Below, piece by piece: positions 8,308-15,402 of a stretch of 38,817 bases of DNA. The notes below the pieces were generated by a model, which was not told where the DNA came from, did no database searches, and saw only the letters and a program-made list of their open reading frames with translations. The position numbers and the translations under genes are program-made. Numbering within the stretch: position 1 is the first letter of the stretch; each line of letters begins with the position of its first letter. This DNA comes from Prevotella ihumii (GTDB lineage: Bacteria; Bacteroidota; Bacteroidia; Bacteroidales; Bacteroidaceae): contig NZ_LT706987.1 of the NCBI RefSeq assembly GCF_900155655.1, positions 1,462,694 through 1,501,510 of the forward strand, written 5' to 3'.

Positions 8308-8656
8308 GGTTTTAGGGGTATTTTTACAGAACAAGGGGGAACTCGGTGAATATCTTATTTCCAATGGGTTGAAAATTTGTTTTCCTTAATTTGTAGTTTG
8401 GTCTAAATTACAGCCTGCGAACTACTGCCTTTCCCGATCCCTTAGTTGGGAAGGGAGCGCATTTCTGCTGTGGTTTTGTCGGATAGGTCGGACAGGTCGG
8501 ACGAGTCAGACAAGTCGGACAGGTCGGATCAAAGTACAGATAGCAATGTACAGCAAAATTGTACTCCCCTTCCAACGGAGGGGGTGGGAGAGGCTACTTA
8601 TCCCTAAAAATAAAACTTTTACAAGTGGAGAGGTGAAGAAATCGTATTTTTTTGAG
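8308..8656. other. Divergent intergenic region with repeat array and GC-rich hairpins
   Basis: No ORF stands out. From left to right it holds AT-rich promoter-proximal sequence and an imperfect hairpin near 8428-8458 (CTTTCCC with GGGAAGG). The 9-bp GTCNGAC array is at 8478-8531. A short GC-rich hairpin at 8566-8584 (CCCCTTCC with GGAGGGGG) follows. The stretch separates two divergent transcription units. Confidence 0.6.
8478..8531. repeat. 9-bp GTCNGAC array, locus 1 (6 units)
   Basis: There are six consecutive 9-mers: GTCGGATAG, GTCGGACAG, GTCGGACGA, GTCAGACAA, GTCGGACAG, GTCGGATCA. The four inner units keep both arms GTC and GAC, and the two outer ones have GAT. The centre base and the last two bases vary. 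The array sits between divergent promoters. The other arrays are at 11405, 13698 and 24949. Confidence 0.92.
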
Positions 8657-8664
8657 TACATTTG
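8657..8664 (+). promoter_or_regulatory. Promoter -7 box TACATTTG for the GT2 operon
   Basis: TACATTTG matches TAnnTTTG and lies 20 nt before the ATG at 8685, leaving a leader of about 15 nt. No good -33 TTG is at the expected spacing. Confidence 0.6.
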
Positions 8665-8684
8665 CAAAACAATAATAAGAAACA

Positions 8685-9638
8685 ATGGGCAAAACAAAAA
8701 AGACGGTGGCAGTGGTGGTATGCACGTATAATGGAGAGAAATATCTGAAAGAACAGATAGACTCTATTATCAACCAAACCTACCCTGTCCAAGAAATCAT
8801 TATACAGGACGATGGGTCGACCGACAACACGGTAATGATTGCGGAGGAATATGCTCAGAAATATGAAAATGTAAGCATATTTAAGAACGAAAGGAACGTA
8901 GGGTTTAATGCCAACTTTGAATCGGCTGCTATGCGTGCCACTGCCGACTTTGTAGCTATTGCCGACCAAGACGATGTGTGGTATCCTGAAAAGATAGCCA
9001 AACAGGTGGAAGCCATTGGCGAGAAAGACATTTGTTTTTGCTGTCACGACAGAGGACGAACAAGAGAACAGACGGTGTACGTTACCCCACAATACAGTTT
9101 GGAGGCATTGTTGTTCACAGGATTTGCAGGTCATACGATGTTGTTGCGCAGAGATTTTGTGCAAAATCACAACAATTGGATAAGTTATATCCATTACGAT
9201 TGGTCGTTGGCTATCAATGCACAATTGCAAAGAGGAATAGTGCGCATAGACGAACCGCTAAACTGGCATCGCACACACGACGCATCGGCTATTGCACAAG
9301 AGAATAAAACGCACGGCATAGACCATAGCAAGAACTCGAAAACTGCTCCTTACACACAAGGGTATGCTAATTATAGCAGACTGCAAAAGAAGGAGAATTG
9401 GCAACGGCTCTACCAAATGATATACGAACGGAGCAAGGGGCATAACCCATTGGCGCATCGTATGGCAGGACTAATGCGCCGTCAAGGAGTGTTTGCCTTG
9501 CTGCAACTCTGCACTATTTGTGCTAAACACCGCAAAACAATATATTACAACGAGGGAGCAAAGGGCATTATGGGCATTGTGCGTGGCTTCTTTTATCCCT
9601 TTATCTTTACATACAATAACGTTCAATACGACCTTTAA
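8685..9638 (+). CDS. Glycosyltransferase family 2
   Basis: This 317-residue GT-A fold enzyme has no membrane segments. It opens with 'VAVVVCTYNGEKYLKEQIDS', then 'IIIQDDGSTDNT' (QDDGS at 41-45, nucleotide-binding) and 'AIADQDDVW' (94-99, the metal-binding DXD-type motif). The 'ADQDDVWYPEK' form is common in rhamnosyl- and other GT2 enzymes of O-antigen and capsule clusters. The likely role is adding one sugar to a lipid-linked surface oligosaccharide on the cytoplasmic side. It is first in an operon, 12 bp before the cytidylyltransferase gene. Donor and acceptor cannot be read from the sequence. Confidence 0.88.
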   Translation: MGKTKKTVAVVVCTYNGEKYLKEQIDSIINQTYPVQEIIIQDDGSTDNTVMIAEEYAQKYENVSIFKNERNVGFNANFESAAMRATADFVAIADQDDVWYPEKIAKQVEAIGEKDICFCCHDRGRTREQTVYVTPQYSLEALLFTGFAGHTMLLRRDFVQNHNNWISYIHYDWSLAINAQLQRGIVRIDEPLNWHRTHDASAIAQENKTHGIDHSKNSKTAPYTQGYANYSRLQKKENWQRLYQMIYERSKGHNPLAHRMAGLMRRQGVFALLQLCTICAKHRKTIYYNEGAKGIMGIVRGFFYPFIFTYNNVQYDL

Positions 9639-9650
9639 AAAAGAATTATT

Positions 9651-10370
9651 ATGAACATCGCATTACTTACCGCTGGAGGCGTAGGCAACAGAATGGGGCA
9701 AGATATTCCCAAGCAGTTTATGACCATTGATAACATTCCCGTTATCATTTATACGCTCAAAGCATTTCAAGAACATTCGCAAATAGATGCCATAGGTGTG
9801 GTTTGCCTACAAGGTTGGGAAGTGGTGCTGCAGGCATACGCTAACCAATTTAACATCACCAAGTTGAAATGGATTTTTGAAGGGGGCGACAGCAATCAAG
9901 CGTCTATCCGAAACGGATTGGAAGGACTAAGGGCAAAGGGTTGTAAAGGCGAAGATATAGTGCTGGTACACGATGGTGTACGACCATTGGTGTCGGAACG
10001 TATCATAGCCGAAAACATTGCAAAGTGTAAGGAGTTTGGCTATGCCGTAACAGGTCTTGTGTGCAAGGAAGCCATTATGGAAGTGAAAGGTGATTGTCTT
10101 TCTAACATAGAGATACCTCGTGAGCGACTTATTCGCACCCAAACACCGCATACCTACCGCCTTAAAACCTTGCTTGACGCACACGCCGAGGCAGAGCACC
10201 GAGGGGTAGAGAATACTGTGGCTTCGTGTACGCTTTTAGGAGCATTGGGCGTGAACGACCAGCACTTGGTATTAGGTTCGGAACGCAATGGGCTGAAACT
10301 AACACAAACAGAAGATGTGGAACTTTTCAAGGCATTGAAAAATACGGATAAAGATTACTGGTTGAAATGA
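9651..10370 (+). CDS. IspD/TarI-like CTP:polyol-phosphate cytidylyltransferase
   Basis: The 239-residue protein has the CTP-binding N-terminus 'LLTAGGVGNRMGQDIPKQF' (K21) and 'LVHDGVRPLVSERII'. It also has 'IPRERLIRTQTPHTYRL', which fits ribitol-5-phosphate cytidylyltransferases (TarI, Bcs1) better than IspD. The true IspD candidate is at 19006, so this paralogue probably activates a polyol phosphate such as ribitol or another alditol as its CDP form. The stop overlaps the start of an SDR by 4 bp (ATGA). TarI-type enzymes usually pair with a reductase or dehydrogenase that makes the polyol phosphate. It lies within a glycosyltransferase cluster. The substrate is inferred; the fold and CTP chemistry are secure. 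Confidence 0.8.
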   Translation: MNIALLTAGGVGNRMGQDIPKQFMTIDNIPVIIYTLKAFQEHSQIDAIGVVCLQGWEVVLQAYANQFNITKLKWIFEGGDSNQASIRNGLEGLRAKGCKGEDIVLVHDGVRPLVSERIIAENIAKCKEFGYAVTGLVCKEAIMEVKGDCLSNIEIPRERLIRTQTPHTYRLKTLLDAHAEAEHRGVENTVASCTLLGALGVNDQHLVLGSERNGLKLTQTEDVELFKALKNTDKDYWLK

Positions 10371-11398
10371 CAGAAGCATACCGAATAGCCTTACAACAGG
10401 CAGCGCATACCGACCTTCCGTGGCACTTGTTAGAGGGGAAAAACATTCTTATAACAGGGGCAACAGGACTGATAGGTGGTTGCTTAGTAGACGTATTGAT
10501 GCAACGAAGCGAGGGTGCGTTTACCATTTATGCAGCTGGGCGAAACAAAGAAAGGGCAAGACGACGATTTGCAGCTTATTGGGAAGCAGACAACTTTTGT
10601 TTCTTACAGTTTGATGTAACCAAGGAACTGACAGCCGATATTGACTTTCATTACATCATAGATGCAGCAAGTGGGGCTTCGCCAAGTGCATACGCCACCG
10701 ACCCTGTGGGTGTGATGAAAGCTAATATATATGGTGTGGACAATCTGTTGAGTTATGGCAAAAGTCATCAGCTGCAACGATTTGTTTATGTGTCATCGGG
10801 CGAAGCATACGGCGAAGGCAAAGGACAGGCCTTCACCGAAGACTTTAGTGGTTATGTAAATCCCGCTACCGTGCGTGCGTGCTACCCTTCGTCTAAACGT
10901 GCTGCCGAAACGATGTGTGTATGCTATGCGCAGCAGTATGGTCTTGATGTGTCGATAGCTCGCCCTTCGCACATTTATGGACCTTATTTTAGCGAGAGTG
11001 ACAACCGTGTGTATGCACAATTCATTCGTAACGTAATGAGAAACGAGGATATTGTAATGAAAAGCACAGGCGAACAATTTCGGTCGTGGTGCTTTGTTGT
11101 AGATTGTGCTTCGGCTTTGCTCCATATCCTCTTGAAAGGCGAGAATATGACGCCTTATAACGTTGCCGACCCAGATTCGAACATCACTATTCGTGAATTG
11201 GCTGAGACCATTGCAGAAATTGGGGGAAGAAAAGTGGTGATAGATGTTCCGAGTAACGAGGAAAAAGCAGGTTTTTCGGTTATCAAAAAGGCCGTTTTTG
11301 ATACCTCACGCATCGAAATATTAGGTTGGAAAAGCATAGGAAATATAAAAGAAAAACTAAAACTTACGATTGAGGAAGTAGCTTTAAATTGTCTCTAA
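10367..11398 (+). CDS. NAD-dependent epimerase/dehydratase (extended SDR)
   Basis: The 343-residue Rossmann protein has 'ILITGATGLIGGCLVDVL' (GxxGxxG at 31-37), 'IIDAASGASPSAYATDP' and 'FVYVSSGEAYGE'. The catalytic YxxxK is in ACYPSSKRAAE (Y173, K177), with 'ARPSHIYGPYF' after it. The layout is that of UDP-sugar epimerases, dehydratases and UXS-like decarboxylases. Overlap with the cytidylyltransferase by 4 bp suggests both act on one CDP-linked or phosphorylated substrate. The pairing recalls capsule loci where an IspD-like transferase and a reductase make CDP-ribitol or a similar CDP-polyol. A normal UDP/dTDP-sugar role is the alternative. The exact reaction cannot be assigned. Confidence 0.8.
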   Translation: MTEAYRIALQQAAHTDLPWHLLEGKNILITGATGLIGGCLVDVLMQRSEGAFTIYAAGRNKERARRRFAAYWEADNFCFLQFDVTKELTADIDFHYIIDAASGASPSAYATDPVGVMKANIYGVDNLLSYGKSHQLQRFVYVSSGEAYGEGKGQAFTEDFSGYVNPATVRACYPSSKRAAETMCVCYAQQYGLDVSIARPSHIYGPYFSESDNRVYAQFIRNVMRNEDIVMKSTGEQFRSWCFVVDCASALLHILLKGENMTPYNVADPDSNITIRELAETIAEIGGRKVVIDVPSNEEKAGFSVIKKAVFDTSRIEILGWKSIGNIKEKLKLTIEEVALNCL

Positions 11399-11404
11399 GA
11401 AGTT

Positions 11405-11449
11405 ATCCGACTTGTCCGACTTGTCCGACTTGTCCGACTCGTCTGACCA
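11405..11449. repeat. 9-bp GTCNGAC array, locus 2 (5 units)
   Basis: The units are ATCCGACTT, GTCCGACTT (twice), GTCCGACTC and GTCTGACCA. They start 6 bp after the SDR stop codon. The orientation is opposite to loci 1 and 4. The rest of the gap to 11611 has no ORF. It holds a looser repetition of TAACTCC (around 11474, 11510 and 11519). Confidence 0.92.
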
Positions 11450-11611
11450 ATTCTCCCAAATAGTGCCCACAACACATTTGGCTCTAACTCCTAAGCGAGG
11501 AACGAGCGGTAACTCCCTTTAACTCCTTGCAATTCCTAAAAATAACTCTCTTTAATCTTTAGAATTTCTTAAAACAAATGTTTAGTTTGCAGTTGTTTAT
11601 AGAAAATCTTG

Positions 11612-11619
11612 TATCTTTG
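11612..11619 (+). promoter_or_regulatory. Promoter -7 box TATCTTTG upstream of the GT4 gene
   Basis: TATCTTTG matches the Bacteroidota -7 consensus and is 21 nt before ATG 11641. It lies downstream of an in-frame ATG at 11578, which decides the start in favour of 11641. Confidence 0.65.
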
Positions 11620-11640
11620 TGGGCAATTCTATTTTTTATA

Positions 11641-12897
11641 ATGCGAGTACTCATTGTAAATACAAGCGAGAATACGGGGGGAGCAGCAGTTGCGACCAAT
11701 CGACTAAAAGATGCGCTCAATGCTAATGGAGTGCAGGCTAAGATGTTGGTACGCGATAGGCTAAGTGCCGACCCTATGGTGGAAACAATTAAGAAAGGAT
11801 GGCGCACCGAATGGAACAGACTATGGGAACGATGGTGCGTGTTTTGGCATTTGCGCTTCCAACGACCTAACCTGTTTGCGGTAGACCTTGCCAATGCTGG
11901 TATGGATATTACGAAGTTGGACGCCTTTCAGCAAGCAGACATAATCCATCTTTCGTGGATAAATCAAGGTATGCTTTCGCTGAATAGTATTCGCAAGATA
12001 TTGCAATCGGGTAAGCCCATTGTGTGGTCGATGCACGATATGTGGCAACTCACAGGCATCTGTCATTATGCCTATACTTGCAATCGCTATACAGAGTCGT
12101 GTGGTAAATGCAGCTTCTTGGGTTCTGAAAATGCAGACGATGTATCGCACAGGGTGTTTATGAAAAAGTTGGAGGTCTACTCCCACGCTCCGATTCATTT
12201 TGTGGCAGTAAGCAATTGGTTGGCTGATATAGCACGTTCGAGTCGACTGATGAAGGGACACGCTGTAACTACCATTCCCAATGTGCTCTCCCTGCAAAAG
12301 TTTATTCCTTGCGATAAAGCCACTTCACGCACCGACTTGGGTATTCCCAATGTTAAGGTTATTGCCTTTGGAGCTGCTCGCATAGATGCCGAAATCAAGG
12401 GTTTGCGCTATCTTATAGCAGCTTTGCGCCACTTGGTAGATACGCAGCGAGTAAAGAAAGACGAGGTGTGTTTGGTGCTCTTTGGAGGGGCAAAGTCTAC
12501 AGCTTTGCTTGATGATATTCCTGTGGGTTACAAGTGGTTGGGCAAGGTTTCGGGCGAAAACAATCTTTCTAAGATTTATAGTGCTGCCGATGTGGTGGTG
12601 TCGTCGTCAATGTACGAAACCTTTGGGCAGACCCTTATCGAGGCTTTAGCGTGTGGGTGTGTGCCTGTGTCGTTTAACAATAGCGGACAGAGAGACATTA
12701 TTCTGCACAAGCAAAATGGCTATTTGGCACAATACGGTTCGGCAGAAGATTTGGCAGAAGGCATTGTTTGGGCAATGAACAACCCTATCTCGTGTGGCGA
12801 ACTGCGCAATTCGGTAGTAACACGCTATTCGGAGAGTGTGGTGGCACAACAATATATAGAACTTTACAACAGCATTTTGGCTGACAAAACAACATAA
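11641..12897 (+). CDS. Glycosyltransferase family 4
   Basis: I choose ATG 11641 (MRVLIVNTSENTGGAAVA, 418 residues) because a longer in-frame start would lie upstream of the promoter box, and the family N-terminus begins with this beta strand. It has a GT-B fold. The N-terminal half has the glycine-rich 'NTGGAAVATNRL' and 'VWSMHDMWQLTGICHYAYTC'. The C-terminal half has 'FGAARIDAEIKGLRYLI' and the retaining-enzyme EX7E motif in 'SSSMYETFGQTLIEALACG'. A CxxC-type cluster near 'CNRYTESCGKC' is frequent in this subgroup. The likely role is transfer of a sugar from a nucleotide donor during surface polysaccharide assembly. The GT2 gene starts 5 bp downstream. Confidence 0.88.
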   Translation: MRVLIVNTSENTGGAAVATNRLKDALNANGVQAKMLVRDRLSADPMVETIKKGWRTEWNRLWERWCVFWHLRFQRPNLFAVDLANAGMDITKLDAFQQADIIHLSWINQGMLSLNSIRKILQSGKPIVWSMHDMWQLTGICHYAYTCNRYTESCGKCSFLGSENADDVSHRVFMKKLEVYSHAPIHFVAVSNWLADIARSSRLMKGHAVTTIPNVLSLQKFIPCDKATSRTDLGIPNVKVIAFGAARIDAEIKGLRYLIAALRHLVDTQRVKKDEVCLVLFGGAKSTALLDDIPVGYKWLGKVSGENNLSKIYSAADVVVSSSMYETFGQTLIEALACGCVPVSFNNSGQRDIILHKQNGYLAQYGSAEDLAEGIVWAMNNPISCGELRNSVVTRYSESVVAQQYIELYNSILADKTT

Positions 12898-12902
12898 AAC
12901 AG

Positions 12903-13682
12903 ATGATTACATTCTCGGTAGTGACCATAACTTACAACGCTGCGTCGGTAATGCAACCTACGTTAGACTCGGTTTCGAGGCAAACTTATCCGCACGTAGA
13001 GCATCTCATTGTAGATGGCGACTCGTCAGACCATACTGTGGAATTGGCGAAAGAGTACAAGCAGATGTCGGACAATGCTGAAAATGGGCACGTTATTCGT
13101 ATCAAGAGCGAACCCGATAAGGGGCTGTATGATGCGATGAACAAGGGACTGAAACTTGCCACGGGCGACTATGTGGTGTTCTTGAATGCAGGCGACTGTC
13201 TCCCAGAGGCTGACACCTTGCAGAAGGTGGCACTAACGGCAGAAGCTGGCGATGGCGAGGAACGACCTGCTGTATTGTTTGGCAATACCGATATTGTGGA
13301 CGAGCGGGGCAATTTCTTGTATCATCGTCGCTTGCAACCTCCCGAAGTGCTTTCGTGGCGTTCGTTCGAAAATGGTATGTTGGTGTGTCATCAAGCCTTT
13401 TATGCTCGATTAGACATTGCTAAGAAATTGCCTTACAACACGCATTATCGCTTTTCGGCAGATGTAGACTGGTGTATTCGTGTGATGAAAGAAGGCGAAC
13501 GCCGAGGCTTATTGTTGCGCAATGTGCACGCTGTAGTGGCAAACTACTTAGAAGAAGGACAAACCACTCGCAATCACAGAGCTTCGCTTCGTGAGCGTTT
13601 CCGTGTAATGTGTGTGCATTATGGTTTCTTCAAGACGGTGTTTAAGCACGTAGGTTTCGTGTTTAGGAATATGAGAAAGTAA
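12903..13682 (+). CDS. Glycosyltransferase family 2 (colanic-acid WcaE type)
   Basis: The 259-residue GT-A protein has 'FSVVTITYNAASVMQPTLDS', then 'VEHLIVDGDSSDHT' and 'SEPDKGLYDAMNKGLKLATG'. 'VVFLNAGDCLPE' is the metal-binding segment. The 'GLYDAMNKG' and 'LNAGD' motifs are hallmarks of the WcaE-like group of GT2 enzymes. It starts 5 bp after the GT4 stop, so the two are one transcription unit and likely add successive sugars. No membrane segment is seen. Sugar specificity is unknown. Confidence 0.88.
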   Translation: MITFSVVTITYNAASVMQPTLDSVSRQTYPHVEHLIVDGDSSDHTVELAKEYKQMSDNAENGHVIRIKSEPDKGLYDAMNKGLKLATGDYVVFLNAGDCLPEADTLQKVALTAEAGDGEERPAVLFGNTDIVDERGNFLYHRRLQPPEVLSWRSFENGMLVCHQAFYARLDIAKKLPYNTHYRFSADVDWCIRVMKEGERRGLLLRNVHAVVANYLEEGQTTRNHRASLRERFRVMCVHYGFFKTVFKHVGFVFRNMRK

Positions 13683-13697
13683 AAGGGGATCAGCGTT

Positions 13698-13787
13698 GTC
13701 CGACTCGTCCGACCTGTCCGACCTGTCCGACCCGTCCGACTTGTCTGACTTGTCCGACTTGTCTGACCCGTCCGACTTGTCCGACTA
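13698..13787. repeat. 9-bp GTCNGAC array, locus 3 (10 units)
   Basis: Ten uninterrupted 9-mers all keep GTC and GAC. The centre is C eight times and T twice, and the last two bases are TC, CT, CT, CC, TT, TT, TT, CC, TT, TA. It begins 15 bp after the GT2 stop and ends 38 bp before the start of the small secreted protein gene. Confidence 0.94.
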
Positions 13788-13825
13788 ATCCCTACTATAG
13801 ACTAATAATAAAACAACAATCACTT

Positions 13826-14293
13826 ATGAAAAAATTAATGATGATGGCGGTATTTGCGCTCTTGGCAGTAGCATATACCACAGAGGTTTCGGCACAGACC
13901 AATGCTGTGCTTGAAGATGCAAAGTATCAGGCTTGGCGCAGAAAACCTGTAGATAAGCGCAAAGCAGACAATGCTAAAAAGGCAGAAAAAGCCAAAGAAG
14001 TGAAGCGAACAGTTAAGGTAACACACACCAAAGGGGAAGAAATCTACACGAAAGAAACAAAGATAAGCCGTAAACAAACTACTAAGAAGAAGGCAAAGAC
14101 GACCGACTATGTGGGCGAGAATAAGCCTTCGACCGAACAAAAGAAAAAGAAGAACGGCAAAAACTTCTTCCAACGCTTAACAGATGCAGGCAACAAGTTG
14201 GGCGAAAAGATAGGCAAGGTACTCAATGATGCGAGTGATGCGGTATCAAGTAGACAAATAAAGAACAAAGAAAAAGCTGAGGAAGAACAGTAA
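13826..14293 (+). CDS. Small lysine-rich secreted protein of unknown function
   Basis: I do not recognise a family. The 155 residues begin with a clear signal peptide (MKKLMMMAVFALLAVAYTTE, cleavage likely after VSA or SAQ, about residue 23). The mature part is very rich in Lys and charged residues, with runs such as 'KKAEKAKEVK' and 'EQKKKKNGK'. It also has a possible amphipathic helix 'FFQRLTDAGNKLGEKIGKVL' and ends in 'KEKAEEEQ'. It is probably exported and basic, and could bind nucleic acid, polysaccharide or peptidoglycan. Such low-complexity mature domains can also be structural. It follows the 10-unit repeat array. No TAnnTTTG box was seen before it, so it may be read through from the GT genes. 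Confidence 0.75.
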   Translation: MKKLMMMAVFALLAVAYTTEVSAQTNAVLEDAKYQAWRRKPVDKRKADNAKKAEKAKEVKRTVKVTHTKGEEIYTKETKISRKQTTKKKAKTTDYVGENKPSTEQKKKKNGKNFFQRLTDAGNKLGEKIGKVLNDASDAVSSRQIKNKEKAEEEQ

Positions 14294-14341
14294 AAAAGGC
14301 TGAGAATAATCAATAAAGTAGGCTTTTTGAAAGCTATAAAA

Positions 14342-14378
14342 ACAAAGTAGCACACCCATTAGAGGCTTGCTACTTTGT
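14342..14378. terminator. Bidirectional terminator-like hairpin
   Basis: ACAAAGTAGCA (14342-14352) pairs with TGCTACTTTGT (14368-14378). It lies between convergent genes. On the minus strand the stem is followed by TTTT, so it best serves the thioredoxin gene ending at 14423. Confidence 0.7.
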
Positions 14379-14422
14379 AGTTTATGTACGTTTCAATAAA
14401 TATATATATAACGTTTGTTCCT

Positions 14423-15397
14423 TTAAAGCGAAATGTTTTTAAGGTTAAAATAATTCTTTAAATAATTTATATTATAATTCTTGTCTTTAAAGTTTGGATT
14501 GAAATGAATTAACAATGTCTTTTTGTCCTTCACTGGTCTACCGTTCTTTTCGGCTGGTTTCCATTTAGGCATCTTGCTGACCAATCTTACCGCCTCAGCA
14601 CGGAAGTGTTGGTCGGCATCGGTCATTATTTGCTGTTGCTTTTCGGTCTTGAGCTTGTTGAATTTAGGGTTTGTCGGTTTTAAATTCTTTATTTCCATAG
14701 CACGTGCCCCCGTAACGGCACCGTCCATCTCTACGGTGAACGAAACAAGAACATCTGCTTCAAACATCATCTTACGTGTAGAGGCGGTGTAGAGCTGGTT
14801 GGTCAACAGGTAAGCATTGATAGCCGAGTCGCCACCGATATATTGAGCTGTGATGTCCGCTTGCGACATTTTCATTTGAGGTTTGAGTGCCTCAAGGGTT
14901 TCACGGAGCTTCTCTATTTGTACCGTACCCAAAACTATTTTGCCGTTAGGGTCGATAAGATACATTGTTGGAATCCAATTTACCTTATATAAACGGTCGA
15001 TAACGGTTTCCTTTTTCCACTTCTTCAGTTCGCTTACCTGTGTCCAGTTCATCTGATACTTCTCCCAATAGGTTTTCACCCACACATCTTTATTGGTATC
15101 GAACGATACGCCTATGATGCGCACGTTGTAATCCATAAATTCGCGCCATAGCTCTTTCATTGCAGGAATATCCTTTCGGCAGTCAGGACACCACGAAGCC
15201 CAGAAGTCTAACACTACATAGTTGCCGCGGTAGGTGTTCAGTTTTATGTCCTTGCCATCGGCTGTGCGAAGCGTAAAGTCGGGGGCTGAGGTGCCCGCTT
15301 TCAATAAATCTTTTGCATATTGTGCATCTAAATCTTGCGCTTGAATATTTACGATAGCTGCAAGAATGAGCAATGCAGATAAAATAATTCGTTTCAT
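14423..15397 (-). CDS. TlpA-like thioredoxin with a C-terminal TonB-like domain
   Basis: The 324 residues start with a signal peptide (MKRIILSALLILAAIVNIQA). A TlpA/ResA-type thioredoxin domain covers about 30-175, with 'VVLDFWASWCPDCRKDIPAM' (active C70 and C73) and the cis-Pro region 'VNWIPTMYLIDPNG'. Residues about 195-305 look like a TonB C-terminal domain. They have 'VSFTVEMDGAVTGARAMEIK', then 'EAVRLVSKMPKWKPAEKNG' and 'KTLLIHFN', which match the 'vv.smPkW.Pgk.nGkpV' core. The protein is probably periplasmic and reduces or oxidises protein thiols. The fused domain may dock it to an envelope partner. It lies 5 bp after an ABC exporter gene and is likely co-transcribed with it. The fusion role is unknown. 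Confidence 0.82.
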   Translation of the reverse strand: MKRIILSALLILAAIVNIQAQDLDAQYAKDLLKAGTSAPDFTLRTADGKDIKLNTYRGNYVVLDFWASWCPDCRKDIPAMKELWREFMDYNVRIIGVSFDTNKDVWVKTYWEKYQMNWTQVSELKKWKKETVIDRLYKVNWIPTMYLIDPNGKIVLGTVQIEKLRETLEALKPQMKMSQADITAQYIGGDSAINAYLLTNQLYTASTRKMMFEADVLVSFTVEMDGAVTGARAMEIKNLKPTNPKFNKLKTEKQQQIMTDADQHFRAEAVRLVSKMPKWKPAEKNGRPVKDKKTLLIHFNPNFKDKNYNINYLKNYFNLKNISL

Positions 15398-15402
15398 ATT
15401 GT

